From contig USPK01000002.1 in NCBI GenBank assembly GCA_900556465.1, positions 1 through 64,000 of the forward strand: 64,000 nucleotides of DNA. Reading direction: 5' to 3'. The notes below the pieces were generated by a model. The model was not told where the DNA came from and did no database searches. It was given only the letters and a program-made list of their open reading frames with translations. Shown here in pieces: positions 1-8,011 of the stretch. This DNA is from an uncultured Prevotella sp. (GTDB lineage Bacteria; Bacteroidota; Bacteroidia; Bacteroidales; Bacteroidaceae). A program made the translations under genes and the position numbers. The first letter of the stretch is position 1, and each line of letters begins with the position of its first letter.

Positions 1-22
1 CAGCGCCTCCTGAAAATAGGTT

Positions 23-901
23 TTGACCTCACTTTTCTTCTTGCCCTTGAAAAATTCCGGGCTGGCTGTCACCATCGCCTCCACCACGCGCACGCTGTCC
101 GACCTCGTGCGGCAGCCCGCCCTGGCCGCCCGCGGCTACCGCATAGTCCACTACGAAGGCCCCGACCGCCGCGGCGTCGACTGCGCCTTTCTCTACAACC
201 CGAAATTCTTCCAGCTGGAAAGCTCCATGCTCGTGCCCTATTACTATCTGGACAAGGAGCAGCCCGACGTTGACCTCGGCTTCTACACCGACGCCGACGG
301 CCGCGTGAAAGCCTACACCGAGCTGCGCGGCGACACCACGTACATGACGCGCGGCTTCCTCGTCATGGGCGGACAGCTGGCCGGCGAGAAGGTCTACTTC
401 ATCGTCAACCACTGGCCCTCCCGCGCGGCCGGCAGCGAGGCGCGCGAGCGGGCCGGATACCAGGTCCGCGCCCTCAAGGACGCCCTGCTCCGCCAGGACC
501 CAGGCGCCAAAATCATCATCATGGGTGACCTCAACGACGACCCTAACAACAAGAGCCTCACCGAGTCGCTCGGCTGCGTGCATCGTAAGTCCGACGTCAA
601 GTCCGACGGCGATCTCTACAACCCCTGGTGGGACACGCTCTACAAGGTCGGTCAGGGGACGCTCGTCTACGATGGCAAGTGGAACCTCTTCGACCAGATT
701 GTCTTCACCGGTAATCTGCTGGGCGACGACCGCTCCACGCTGAAGTTCTACCGCAATGAAGTCTTCCTGCGCGACTATCTCTTCCAGCAGGAGGGCCGTT
801 ATAAGGGCAACCCCAAGCGTACCCACGCCGGCGGCGTCTGGCTCAACGGCTACAGCGACCACCTGCCCACCTACATCTACCTTATTAAAGAGGTACACTG
901 A
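23..901 (+). CDS. Endonuclease/exonuclease/phosphatase family protein, 5' part missing
   Basis: This is the C-terminal two-thirds of an EEP-fold protein (the Mg-dependent DNase I / phosphodiesterase superfamily). Visible superfamily motifs are NHWPSR near residue 130, GDLNDDPN near residue 168 and a C-terminal YSDHLPTYI, the usual SDH active-site motif. Bacteroidales members normally start with a signal peptide and a YNVENLF motif roughly 90-100 residues before the point where similarity begins here. That part is absent: the frame is closed by TGA and TAG at about 11-19, and the first possible start is a TTG at 23 with no family-like sequence until about residue 25. The gene may be cut by the window edge plus a frameshift, or truly truncated. 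The substrate cannot be read from the sequence. hisS follows 79 nt downstream on the same strand. Confidence 0.75.
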   Translation: MTSLFFLPLKNSGLAVTIASTTRTLSDLVRQPALAARGYRIVHYEGPDRRGVDCAFLYNPKFFQLESSMLVPYYYLDKEQPDVDLGFYTDADGRVKAYTELRGDTTYMTRGFLVMGGQLAGEKVYFIVNHWPSRAAGSEARERAGYQVRALKDALLRQDPGAKIIIMGDLNDDPNNKSLTESLGCVHRKSDVKSDGDLYNPWWDTLYKVGQGTLVYDGKWNLFDQIVFTGNLLGDDRSTLKFYRNEVFLRDYLFQQEGRYKGNPKRTHAGGVWLNGYSDHLPTYIYLIKEVH

Positions 902-980
902 CCCGATTCGTTTCACCCATCCGCCTGCGCGGGGCCGCGGACCGACGCGCCCCGCGCAGACCCATATACCCAACATCCCC

Positions 981-2342
981 ATGGCCCAGAAACCATCTAT
1001 CCCCAAAGGAACGCGCGACTTCTCGCCCGCCGAGATGGCCAAGCGCAACTACATCTTCGACACCATCCGCCAGGTCTACGCCCTCTACGGCTTCCGCCAG
1101 ATTGAGACGCCCGCCCTGGAGAATCTCTCCACCCTGATGGGCAAATACGGCGAAGAGGGCGACAAGCTCCTCTTCAAGGTCCTCAACTCCGGCGACTTCC
1201 GCGGCGACGTCAGCGGCGACGACTTCCGTAGCGAGTCGCCCGCCCGGCTCGCCGCCGCCTTCTGCGACAAGGGGCTGCGCTACGACCTGACCGTCCCCTT
1301 TGCCCGCTACGTCGTGCAGCACCGCGAGGAGTTGCAGCTCCCCTTCAAGCGCTATCAGATACAACCCGTCTGGCGCGCCGACCGCCCGCAGAAGGGGCGC
1401 TACCGCGAGTTCTACCAGTGCGACGCCGACGTCGTCGGCAGCGACTCGCTGCTCAACGAGGTGGAACTCGTACAGATCATCGACGAAGTCTTCACCCGCT
1501 TCGGCATCCGCGTATGTATCAAGCTCAACAACCGTAAGATCCTGGCCGGCATCGCCGAGGTCATCGGCGCGCCCGAACGCCTCATCGACATCACCGTAGC
1601 CATCGACAAGCTCGACAAAATCGGCGCGGAGAAGGTCGTAGAGGAGCTGCGCGCCAGCGGGCTCGACGATGCCGCCGTAGCCCGGCTTCGCCCCATCCTC
1701 TCTACCGGCGGCAGCAACGCCGACAAGCTCGAGGCCATGCGCACCCTGTTTGCCGGGAGCGACGTCGGGCAGAAGGGCGTCGAGGAGGTGCGCTTCGTGC
1801 TCGACGCCTTGCAGGCTTCCGGTCTGCACAATGCCCTTGAGCTCGACCTTACCCTGGCGCGCGGGCTGAATTATTACACGGGCTGCATCTTCGAGGTCAA
1901 GGCCCTCGATGTCCAGATTGGTTCCATCACGGGCGGCGGCCGTTACGACGACCTCACCGGCATCTTCGGCATGCCCGGTCTGAGCGGCGTCGGCATCTCG
2001 TTTGGGGCCGACCGCATCTACGACGTGCTGGGCCAGCTCGACCTCTATCCCAAGGCGGCCGCTTCCGGCGTGCGCCTGCTCTTCATCAACTTCGGCCCGG
2101 CCGAGGCGGCCTGCTGCCTGCGCTATGCCGCTGCCACGCGCCGGGCGGGCATTGCCACCGAGGTCTATCCCGACAGTGTGAAGATGAAGAAGCAGATGAG
2201 CTACGCCAACGCCATCGGCGTGCCCTACGTGGCCCTCGTCGGCGAGGAAGAGATGAACGCCGGCTGCGTCACGCTCAAGGACATGGCCACCGGCGAGCAG
2301 CAGCGCCTGACGCTCGATGAGCTTGTAGCCCACCTGGGCTGA
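981..2342 (+). CDS. hisS: Histidine--tRNA ligase
   Basis: Class II aminoacyl-tRNA synthetase of 453 residues that charges tRNA-His with histidine in the cytoplasm. The N-terminus carries the family opening PKGTRDFSP. Motif 2 is seen as [14 protein letters not shown], the histidine-binding loop as [10 protein letters not shown], and motif 3 as [13 protein letters not shown], followed by a C-terminal anticodon-binding domain. The ATG at 981 is chosen because [14 protein letters not shown] is the normal family start; the open frame continues upstream, but only through sequence overlapping the end of the preceding gene. The length is usual for the family. The gene converges with buk, and a strong hairpin separates the two. 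Confidence 0.97.
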   Translation: MAQKPSIPKGTRDFSPAEMAKRNYIFDTIRQVYALYGFRQIETPALENLSTLMGKYGEEGDKLLFKVLNSGDFRGDVSGDDFRSESPARLAAAFCDKGLRYDLTVPFARYVVQHREELQLPFKRYQIQPVWRADRPQKGRYREFYQCDADVVGSDSLLNEVELVQIIDEVFTRFGIRVCIKLNNRKILAGIAEVIGAPERLIDITVAIDKLDKIGAEKVVEELRASGLDDAAVARLRPILSTGGSNADKLEAMRTLFAGSDVGQKGVEEVRFVLDALQASGLHNALELDLTLARGLNYYTGCIFEVKALDVQIGSITGGGRYDDLTGIFGMPGLSGVGISFGADRIYDVLGQLDLYPKAAASGVRLLFINFGPAEAACCLRYAAATRRAGIATEVYPDSVKMKKQMSYANAIGVPYVALVGEEEMNAGCVTLKDMATGEQQRLTLDELVAHLG

Positions 2343-2370
2343 CGCCTCCGCCCCTACCGCCATTTGCCAC

Positions 2371-2405
2371 GGTGCCCGGACAACCTGCCGAGTTGTCCGG
2401 GCACC
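2371..2405. terminator. Bidirectional terminator hairpin between hisS and buk
   Basis: A perfect 14-bp stem (GGTGCCCGGACAAC at 2371-2384 pairing with 2392-2405) closes a 7-nt loop, between the convergent stops of hisS and buk. A short T-rich stretch (CGTTTTCC) follows on the plus strand. It probably serves both genes. Confidence 0.8.
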
Positions 2406-2430
2406 GTCGTTTTCCGCCGTAGCCGCCGGC

Positions 2431-3492
2431 CTATTCGTAGACTTTCACCTCCTGTTCCCCCCGCAAGGCCGTCAGCGCGTTGAGGGCCATGGCCTCCATC
2501 TCGTCTTCCCCGGGATAGATGTGTACGGGCGCGAGGAACTCCACCCGTGGACGCAGCCGCGAGGTGATGTAGTCCGAGTGGGCAATGCCGCCCGTGATGA
2601 GCACGGCGTCGATTTGTCCGTAGAGCACGGCGCCCTCTGCCGCGATGGCCTTGGCCGTCTGGTAGATCATGGCGTCGATGAGCAGCTGGGCGTGTTGGTC
2701 GCCCGCCTCGATGTTTTCGATGATTTTCTTCACGTCGGTCGTGCCCAGGTGGGCCGAGAGCCCGGCGTTGCCGGCTATGCGCTTGAGGAGCTCGCTCTCC
2801 GTGTAGCGGCCGCTGTAACAGAGGCGCACCAGGTCGGCCGAGGGCAGCGTCCCCGCCCGTTCGGGCGAGAAGGGCCCCTCGCCGTCCAGGCCGTTGTTGG
2901 CGTCGATGGCGCGGCCCTTGCGATGGGCGGCGACGGAGATGCCCCCGCCCATGTGGCAGATAATCAGGTTCAAGTCCTCGTAGCGCTTACCGTTCTCGAG
3001 GGCAAAGCGACGGCCGATGGCCCGCTGGTTCAGCGCGTGCCAGACGGGGACCCGCTGCATGAGCGGCGAGCCACAGACGCGCGCCACGTCCTCCATCTCG
3101 TCCACCACCACGGGGTCGGCGATGAACGCCTGGCAGCCGTCCAGTTGCCGCGCCAGGTCGTAGGCGATGATGCAGCCCAGGTTGCACACGTGTTGCCGCT
3201 TGGCGTAGTACATGTCGCGACACATTTTCTCGTTCACCGCGTAGACGCCGCCCGAGAGCGGCTTGGCCAGCCCCCCACGGCCAATGATGGCGTCGAAGCG
3301 GAAAGGGATGTTCATGCGCCGCAGCTCGTCGAGTACCAGGTCGCGACGGAAGGTGCGCTGGTCGGCAATATGTTCAAAGTGCGAAAGCTCCTCCACCGAG
3401 TGGCGGATGTTGCGCAGGAGGACGGGCTGTTCGTCCTCGTAGACGGCAATCTTGGTCGAAGTCGACCCGGGGTTAATGGCTAAGATCTGCAT
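2431..3492 (-). CDS. buk: Butyrate kinase
   Basis: Acetokinase-family enzyme of 353 residues that converts butyryl phosphate and ADP to butyrate and ATP. It begins MQILAINPGSTSTKIAVY, the phosphate-binding NPGSTSTK signature. Further family motifs are GRGG near residue 67, a central HMGGGISVAAH, and ITGGIAHS near the C-terminus. The ATG at 3492 is chosen because the family starts directly with this strand; the longer frame adds 22 unrelated residues. It lies 85 nt downstream of ptb on the same strand, so the two enzymes probably form a butyryl-CoA to butyrate module. Branched-chain or acetyl substrates are possible; buk and ptb homologues differ in acyl preference and sequence alone does not decide. 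Confidence 0.92.
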   Translation of the reverse strand: MQILAINPGSTSTKIAVYEDEQPVLLRNIRHSVEELSHFEHIADQRTFRRDLVLDELRRMNIPFRFDAIIGRGGLAKPLSGGVYAVNEKMCRDMYYAKRQHVCNLGCIIAYDLARQLDGCQAFIADPVVVDEMEDVARVCGSPLMQRVPVWHALNQRAIGRRFALENGKRYEDLNLIICHMGGGISVAAHRKGRAIDANNGLDGEGPFSPERAGTLPSADLVRLCYSGRYTESELLKRIAGNAGLSAHLGTTDVKKIIENIEAGDQHAQLLIDAMIYQTAKAIAAEGAVLYGQIDAVLITGGIAHSDYITSRLRPRVEFLAPVHIYPGEDEMEAMALNALTALRGEQEVKVYE

Positions 3493-3577
3493 GGTGTGGG
3501 GTTCGGAATGAAGGGATGGGAAGAAAGCGGCGGGCGTCTGCGGGCACAAAGGCGGCAACCCGCCGGGGCTGCCGCGT

Positions 3578-4480
3578 TCAGGCCAGGGCCGCCAGGGCCA
3601 GGCTGTAGAACTTGGAGTCGGCGCTGTCGCCGCGCGAGGGCAGGACGACGGGGCGCACCGTGCCTTGCAGCACGCCGGCCGTCTCGGCGCCGGCGAAGAG
3701 CGTGATGGTCTTGTAGAAAGCGTTGCCCGCCTCGATGTCGGGGAATACGAGCGCGTCCGCCCGGCCCGCTATGGGCGAGTCGATGCCCTTGAGGACCATG
3801 GCCGCGGCGTCGCACGAGGTGCGCACGTCCAGGGGGCCGTCCACGATGGCCCGCCCGAAGCGGCCCGCCCGGGCAGCGTCGGCCAGGGCGCGGTAGTCCA
3901 GCGTGTGGGGAAACTTGTCGCTCACGTGCTCCGAGCAGTGGATGAGGGCCACGCGCGGTTCCTCGACGCCCAGGGCGTGGCACAGGCGGACGGCGCACGC
4001 TACCTGCGTCTCGCGCTGCTCAGGCGTGGGGTAGGGGATGACGGCCGCGTCGGTGAAGAGCAGCAACTTGTCGTAGGCCGGTAGTTCGGCGGCCGCCAGA
4101 TGCGTCAGGACGCCGCCCGGCGGCAGGAGGCCCGTCTGCTTGTTGAGGACGGCGTGGAGCAGCGTGTCGGTCGGGACGAGGCCCTTCATGAGTACGTCCG
4201 CCTCCCCTTCGCGCACCAGGGCCACGGCCTTTCGCGCCGCGTCGGCGTCGTCGGTCGCGTCGATGTAGCTTATCCGTTCGGGGCAGGGGGCGTCGGCCAT
4301 GAAGCGGCGGGCCTCGTCCGCGTGGCCCACAAACAGGGCCTCGGCGAAGCCGCCCGCCACGGCGCGCTGCACGGCGCTACGGGTGGAGGCATCCGTGCCG
4401 CAAACCACAGCCACACGCCGCCGCCCTCCCCGTTCGCCCAGGTGGGCAGCGAGTTGTTGGAAAGTGCGAATGTTGTCCAT
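3578..4480 (-). CDS. ptb: Phosphate butyryltransferase (PTA/PTB family)
   Basis: A 300-residue phosphotransacylase that exchanges CoA for phosphate on an acyl-CoA, most likely butyryl-CoA given the adjacent kinase. Family features are the VLMKGLVPTDTLLHAVLNK segment near residue 97, the mid-protein ALIHCSEHVSDKFP, and the C-terminal DALVFPDIEAGNAFYK that ends the active site. The length matches Ptb rather than the longer Pta. The gene is first in a ptb-buk transcription unit. A Bacteroidetes promoter lies directly upstream (TATATTTG at 4509-4516, minus strand), inside the first unit of an 84-bp tandem repeat, so its expression could depend on that array. Confidence 0.9.
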   Translation of the reverse strand: MDNIRTFQQLAAHLGERGGRRRVAVVCGTDASTRSAVQRAVAGGFAEALFVGHADEARRFMADAPCPERISYIDATDDADAARKAVALVREGEADVLMKGLVPTDTLLHAVLNKQTGLLPPGGVLTHLAAAELPAYDKLLLFTDAAVIPYPTPEQRETQVACAVRLCHALGVEEPRVALIHCSEHVSDKFPHTLDYRALADAARAGRFGRAIVDGPLDVRTSCDAAAMVLKGIDSPIAGRADALVFPDIEAGNAFYKTITLFAGAETAGVLQGTVRPVVLPSRGDSADSKFYSLALAALA

Positions 4481-4508
4481 GTAAATGAGAGTAGGGGGAT
4501 ATTTTTTG

Positions 4509-4539
4509 CAAATATACAGAAAGACAGGCGGCGGGGCAA
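4509..4539 (-). promoter_or_regulatory. Promoter of ptb-buk
   Basis: On the minus strand a TTG (4537-4539) is followed after 20 nt by TATATTTG (4509-4516), matching the Bacteroidetes -33/-7 consensus. The ptb ATG is 28 nt downstream of the -7 box. The promoter coincides with the first unit of the tandem repeat. Confidence 0.75.
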
Positions 4540-4852
4540 GGGGAATACACTCTTTTCAGCACCCGGACTGTCTGATTCTTCTCCCGAATTGTCCAAATGT
4601 TCGGAAAGACAGGCGGCGGGGCCGGAAAATGCCCGCCTTTCCGCCCCCGGCCCGTCCCGTTTCCCGGCTTCATGTAGCAAATGTTCAGAAAAGCCGTCGG
4701 CGGAGCTGTGAAGAATTTGCCTTTCCGTCTTCGGTCTGTCCCGCTTCCCGGCTTCATGTAGCAAATGTACAGAAAAGCCGTCGGGGGAGCTGTGAAGAAT
4801 TTGCCTTTCCGTCTCCGGCCTGTCCGCCCCGCCGCCCGGCCTCATTTCGTGG
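4509..4852. repeat. Four ~84-bp degenerate tandem repeats upstream of ptb
   Basis: Units begin at 4509, 4594, 4678 and 4762 and are 85, 84, 84 and about 91 bp long. Each opens with CAAATRTWCRGAAA and then carries a GC-rich middle. Units 3 and 4 are almost identical through GTGAAGAATTTGCCTTTCCG. Units 2 and 3 share GTCCCG(T/C)TTCCCGGCTTCATG, which reappears degenerated at the end of unit 4. The reverse complement of each opening is a -7-like box: TATATTTG, AACATTTG, AACATTTG and TACATTTG. Because 84 is a multiple of three, both strands show artificial open frames with a 28-residue repeat; I regard these as non-coding. From 4853 to the smalltalk gene at 4995 I see nothing else. Confidence 0.85.
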
Positions 4853-4994
4853 CAATGGCCCATAGGGAGCCGGCTGTCGGCCCGCTTTCCGACGCGACAG
4901 TCTGGCGCCGCCGGTCACAGCGCCGCAGCCGCGCCCCTCGCGGGCGGCGGGCGGACCGCAGCTCCGCCGCACGTCCGCTCGCCGCGACCGGCCG

Positions 4995-5099
4995 CTATGC
5001 CGCCAGGGTGCATCCCGTGAGCGTCCCGGCCAGGGCCGTGAGCACGGCGATGAGGGCTTTCAATACCAGGTTCCAGATTCGTTTTTGCTTTTCGTTCAT
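4995..5099 (-). CDS. Smalltalk-family small membrane protein
   Basis: A 34-residue reading frame, MNEKQKRIWN then LVLKALIAVLTALAGTLTG, ending CTLAA. It has the shape of the Bacteroidales smalltalk family: a charged N-terminal stretch with an aromatic residue, one hydrophobic helix with the pattern (I/V)LTA(I/L)A, and a terminal T-G-C motif. The function of the family is unknown; members often sit near HU-like or amidase genes, which is not the case here. A TACCTTTG -7 box lies at 5198-5205 on the same strand. Assignment rests on pattern recognition of a very short sequence. Confidence 0.72.
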   Translation of the reverse strand: MNEKQKRIWNLVLKALIAVLTALAGTLTGCTLAA

Positions 5100-5197
5100 T
5101 GGTCGTTATTTTTTTAAGGGTGAAACTGCTGCCGCCGCCGTTTCCCGCCGCTCCGCACCGCCCGGGCCGGTGCCGGCCGCGAGGGGCGGCGACAGGG

Positions 5198-5205
5198 CAA
5201 AGGTA
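5198..5205 (-). promoter_or_regulatory. -7 box upstream of the smalltalk gene
   Basis: TACCTTTG on the minus strand, a perfect TAnnTTTG, about 100 nt before the smalltalk start. I see no clear -33 TTG at the expected distance, so this is a partial promoter match. Confidence 0.5.
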
Positions 5206-5373
5206 AGGTGCGGCGAAGCGGCGGTTCACGATTGTGGTGCATAAGCCCTGCCTTTGCGGTGTGCGGTCCGGCGGGCGGCGGGGCGTAAGGGCGGGCGACG
5301 GCCGATAGAAAACATTTTTAAGAAACGGGAACAAATTTTATACGTCGTAGGCCGGGACGCGAGGAAGATTACA

Positions 5374-5381
5374 TACATTTG
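5374..5381 (+). promoter_or_regulatory. -7 box upstream of the secreted hypothetical gene
   Basis: TACATTTG on the plus strand, a perfect TAnnTTTG, about 190 nt before the ATG at 5574. No convincing -33 element is seen. If it is used, the transcript leader contains the modular repeat at 5425-5483. Confidence 0.5.
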
Positions 5382-5424
5382 TAGCGGAAGGCTTCGCCGG
5401 CCGTCGCCGACTGTGGCGGCACGC

Positions 5425-5483
5425 ACGGGGCTAAGGCCCGTAAAAACTGGGATAGGCCCCGTCGCTACGGGGCTAAGGCCCGT
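5425..5483. repeat. Modular 21-bp-period palindromic repeat, copy 1
   Basis: Three 17-bp modules with 4-bp spacers AAAA and CGCT: forward ACGGGGCTAAGGCCCGT, a variant ACTGGGATAGGCCCCGT, and forward again. It lies between the smalltalk gene (minus) and the secreted hypothetical gene (plus), in the presumed 5' leader of the latter. A further small palindrome (GCGGGGA...TCCCCGC) follows at about 5485-5504. The rest of 5100-5573 contains only the two -7 boxes noted. Confidence 0.9.
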
Positions 5484-5573
5484 GCGCGGGGAGCCTATCC
5501 CCGCAGCCGGTGCTTGGGGAGGTGGCCGGGTGCACCTCGGGACTTATTGTTTCACCCTATATATGTGAAGACT

Positions 5574-6035
5574 ATGAAAAAGTGTTGGTTTGTTTTTTGG
5601 TTATGCCTGTTGCTGCCGGCCCTGTCTGTGGCGCAGTCCATCACAGGCAGCAAGGTGCTGGATGATGTGCTGGCTGCGTCGGAGAGTACGTTGGAAGAGG
5701 CTGAGAAAAATTTCAAGCGTTACGGCATAGATTGTAAGGTGGGGATCTACTACGACGCGGACGTGCGGGCGATTGTCTATCGCTATCAGTTCTCCGAAAA
5801 GTCTGTCTACAAGCAGTACACGAGGCCGGAAGCCAAGGCCGAGGTGTTGCAGGGCATGGTGTCGACGCTGATACAGAACGACCCGTCGGGAAAGCAGTTG
5901 CGCGAACTGGTGGCGGAACTGGAGCGCGTGGGGTGCAGCATAGCCGTGGAGGCCGTCCTGCCGGGCCGGAAACAGGAGAAAACGACGCGCATCACGCTGA
6001 TCCCGGCCGACCTGGCCGGTGCCCTGGTGCGCTGA
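5574..6035 (+). CDS. Secreted hypothetical protein
   Basis: A 153-residue protein starting MKKCWFVFWLCLLLPALSVAQ, a clear Sec signal peptide with likely cleavage after VAQ. The mature part is mixed alpha/beta with a YDADVRAIVYRYQFSE stretch near residue 63, a Leu-rich helix (LRELVAELERVG) and a basic C-terminus. I do not recognise a family. The ATG at 5574 is chosen because it directly precedes the signal peptide; the longer frame runs through the repeat-bearing leader. It is transcribed alone and converges with the ABC exporter gene across a strong hairpin. Confidence 0.8.
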   Translation: MKKCWFVFWLCLLLPALSVAQSITGSKVLDDVLAASESTLEEAEKNFKRYGIDCKVGIYYDADVRAIVYRYQFSEKSVYKQYTRPEAKAEVLQGMVSTLIQNDPSGKQLRELVAELERVGCSIAVEAVLPGRKQEKTTRITLIPADLAGALVR

Positions 6036-6056
6036 CGGCTGCGCCGGACTGTGAAA

Positions 6057-6110
6057 AAGCGCCGTGCCGGGAGAGGGGCTTGTGGGCCTGTCTCTCCCGG
6101 CACGGCGCTT
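6057..6110. terminator. Bidirectional terminator hairpin, 19-bp stem
   Basis: Left arm 6057-6075 (AAGCGCCGTGCCGGGAGAG) pairs perfectly with 6092-6110 around a 16-nt loop. A five-A run at 6054-6058 gives a U-tract for minus-strand transcripts. It separates two convergent genes. Confidence 0.88.
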
Positions 6111-6126
6111 CGGTCGGCGTGTGGGG

Positions 6127-7962
6127 TCAGAGTTGCTGCATGTCGTGCAGGCGTTTGTAGTAGCCGCCGCGCGCCAGGAGCTCCTCGTGCGTGCCGCGCT
6201 CCACGATGCGTCCTTCGTGGAGGACGCAGATCTCGTCGGCGTTGCGGATGGTGGACAGGCGGTGGGCGATGGCGATGGTGGTGCGGGTGCGCATGAGGCG
6301 TTCCAGGGCTTCCTGCACCAGGCGCTCGCTCTCCGTGTCGAGGGCGGAGGTGGCCTCGTCGAGGATGAGGATGTCGGGATTCTTGAGGATGGCGCGCGCG
6401 ATGGAGATGCGTTGGCGCTGTCCGCCGGAGAGGCGGCAGCCGCGGTCGCCCACCTTCGTGTCGTAGCCTTCCTCGCTCTCCATGATGAAGTCGTGTGCGT
6501 TGGCCACCTTGGCTGCTGCGACGACTTGCTCCATCGTGGCGTTCTCCACGCCGAAGGCGATGTTGTTGAAGAAGGTGTCGTTGAAGAGGATGGCTTCCTG
6601 GTTGACGTTGCCAATGAGGGCGCGCAGGTCGGCAAGGTAGACGTCCTTCACGTCTACGCCGTCGAGGAGGATTTGCCCTTCCGTGACGTCGTGATAGCGG
6701 GGCAGGAGGTCGACGAGCGTGGACTTGCCCGAGCCGCTCTGGCCCACGATGGCGATGGTCTGGCCGCGGCGCACGCTGAGACTGACGTCGGAGAGGACGT
6801 CAGTCTTGCCGTTGTAGCTGAACGAGACGTGGCGGAACTCGATGCTCTCCCGCAGGCCGCTGACGTGGACGGGGTGGGCGCTTTCCCGGATGGGGTTTTC
6901 AGCGTTGAGTATCTTGTTGACACGCTCCACGGAGGCCATGCCCTTGGGAATGCTGTACGTGGCCTTGGAAAGGTCCTTGAGCGGCTGGATAATGCTGTAG
7001 AGGATAATCATGTAGAAGATGAACGTCGGGGCGTCGATGGGCGAGTGGGCGGAGAAGATGAGCGTGCCGCCGTACCATAGGACGATGACGATGAGGCAGG
7101 TGCCGAGAAACTCGCTGACGGGATGGGCCGAGGCCTGGCGTACGGCAACCTTGTTGGAGGCGGTGCGGAATTCGTTGGTGCTGCGGTCGAAGCGCTCGCG
7201 CATCTTGCGCTCGGCGGTGAAGGCCTTGATGATGCGCATGCCGCCCAGGGTCTCCTCGAGCTGGGCCATCGTTTCGCTCCACTTGTTCTGAGCGTCGAGC
7301 GACTGGCGCTTGAGCTTTCGCCCGATTCTGCCCATTGCCCAGCCCATGAGCGGGAGGACGATGATGGTGAACATGGTGAGTTGCCAGCTGGTGTAGAGCA
7401 GTACGCTGAAGTAGCAGATCAGGAGGATGGGATTCTTGATGAGCATCTCGAGCGAGCCGGTGATGGAATTCTCTATCTCGTTGACGTCGCCGCTCATGCG
7501 GGCAATGATGTCGCCCTTCCGTTCGTCGGAGAAGAAGGACAGGGGCAGGTTCGTGATCTTGTGGTAGACGCTGCTGCGGATGTCGCGCACGATGCCGGTG
7601 CGCATGGGGACCATGATGCCGGCCGAGGCGAAGTAGCACGATGTCTTGAGGAGCGTGGCCGCCACAAGGAACAGGCCGATGAGCAACAGGGCTGTCGACG
7701 CGCCGTAGCTTTCCATGATTTGCTGCGTGGCGTAGTACATGTTGTTCACCAGGATGTCTTTGATGTTCTCCCCCGGCGCGTCCCACGGGATGTAGCTGTA
7801 GGTCGACGTGTCCAGTCGGAAGAGCAGGTTGAGCATGGGGATGATGGACAGGAACGAGAAGACGTTGAGCACGGCCGACAGCAGGTTGAAGACCAAGGAG
7901 CTGACGAGGTACTTCTTGTAGGGGGCGACGTAGCGCCACATTACGCTGAAAAATTCTTTCAT
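6127..7962 (-). CDS. MsbA-type ABC exporter (fused membrane and ATPase domains)
   Basis: A half-transporter of 611 residues. Residues 1-330 form the six-helix type I exporter membrane domain; residues 340-611 are the nucleotide-binding domain with Walker A GQSGSGKST near residue 400, signature LSGGQRQR, Walker B ILILDEAT and the switch histidine in IAIAHRLS. Such proteins work as homodimers in the inner membrane, and MsbA relatives flip lipid A core or other lipids; the substrate here is an inference from family only. The start MKEFFSVMWRYV at 7962 is chosen because the longer frame upstream is an alternative-frame reading of rnhA. The gene follows rnhA by 49 nt on the same strand. Confidence 0.9.
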   Translation of the reverse strand: MKEFFSVMWRYVAPYKKYLVSSLVFNLLSAVLNVFSFLSIIPMLNLLFRLDTSTYSYIPWDAPGENIKDILVNNMYYATQQIMESYGASTALLLIGLFLVAATLLKTSCYFASAGIMVPMRTGIVRDIRSSVYHKITNLPLSFFSDERKGDIIARMSGDVNEIENSITGSLEMLIKNPILLICYFSVLLYTSWQLTMFTIIVLPLMGWAMGRIGRKLKRQSLDAQNKWSETMAQLEETLGGMRIIKAFTAERKMRERFDRSTNEFRTASNKVAVRQASAHPVSEFLGTCLIVIVLWYGGTLIFSAHSPIDAPTFIFYMIILYSIIQPLKDLSKATYSIPKGMASVERVNKILNAENPIRESAHPVHVSGLRESIEFRHVSFSYNGKTDVLSDVSLSVRRGQTIAIVGQSGSGKSTLVDLLPRYHDVTEGQILLDGVDVKDVYLADLRALIGNVNQEAILFNDTFFNNIAFGVENATMEQVVAAAKVANAHDFIMESEEGYDTKVGDRGCRLSGGQRQRISIARAILKNPDILILDEATSALDTESERLVQEALERLMRTRTTIAIAHRLSTIRNADEICVLHEGRIVERGTHEELLARGGYYKRLHDMQQL

Positions 7963-8011
7963 AGGAAAATGGGGGTGGGCTGGTGTGGACGATGGCCTGT
8001 CCGTAGCGCCG

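Noticed and set aside
885..2363. Long open frames antisense to hisS, aroQ-pyk, hppA, sbcC and others
   Set aside because: High GC removes stops from non-coding frames. These frames have low-complexity Ala/Arg/Gly/His composition and no recognisable domains.
4270..4863. Frames with a 28-residue repeat over the 84-bp tandem array
   Set aside because: Both strands are open, the frame runs into ptb in the wrong phase, and the repeat carries promoter boxes. It is explained by unit length divisible by three.
5254..5568. Open frames encoding TGLSPVKTGLRPV-like peptides at each modular repeat
   Set aside because: The frames exist because the repeat period (21 bp) is a multiple of three and lacks stops. 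They have no start context or conservation and appear on both strands; only the xerD case has a real gene around it.
4853..5573. tRNA or small structured RNA in the GC-rich gap
   Set aside because: No TTCGAATC-type T-loop or acceptor pairing was found; apart from the smalltalk gene, two -7 boxes and the repeat I see no structure.
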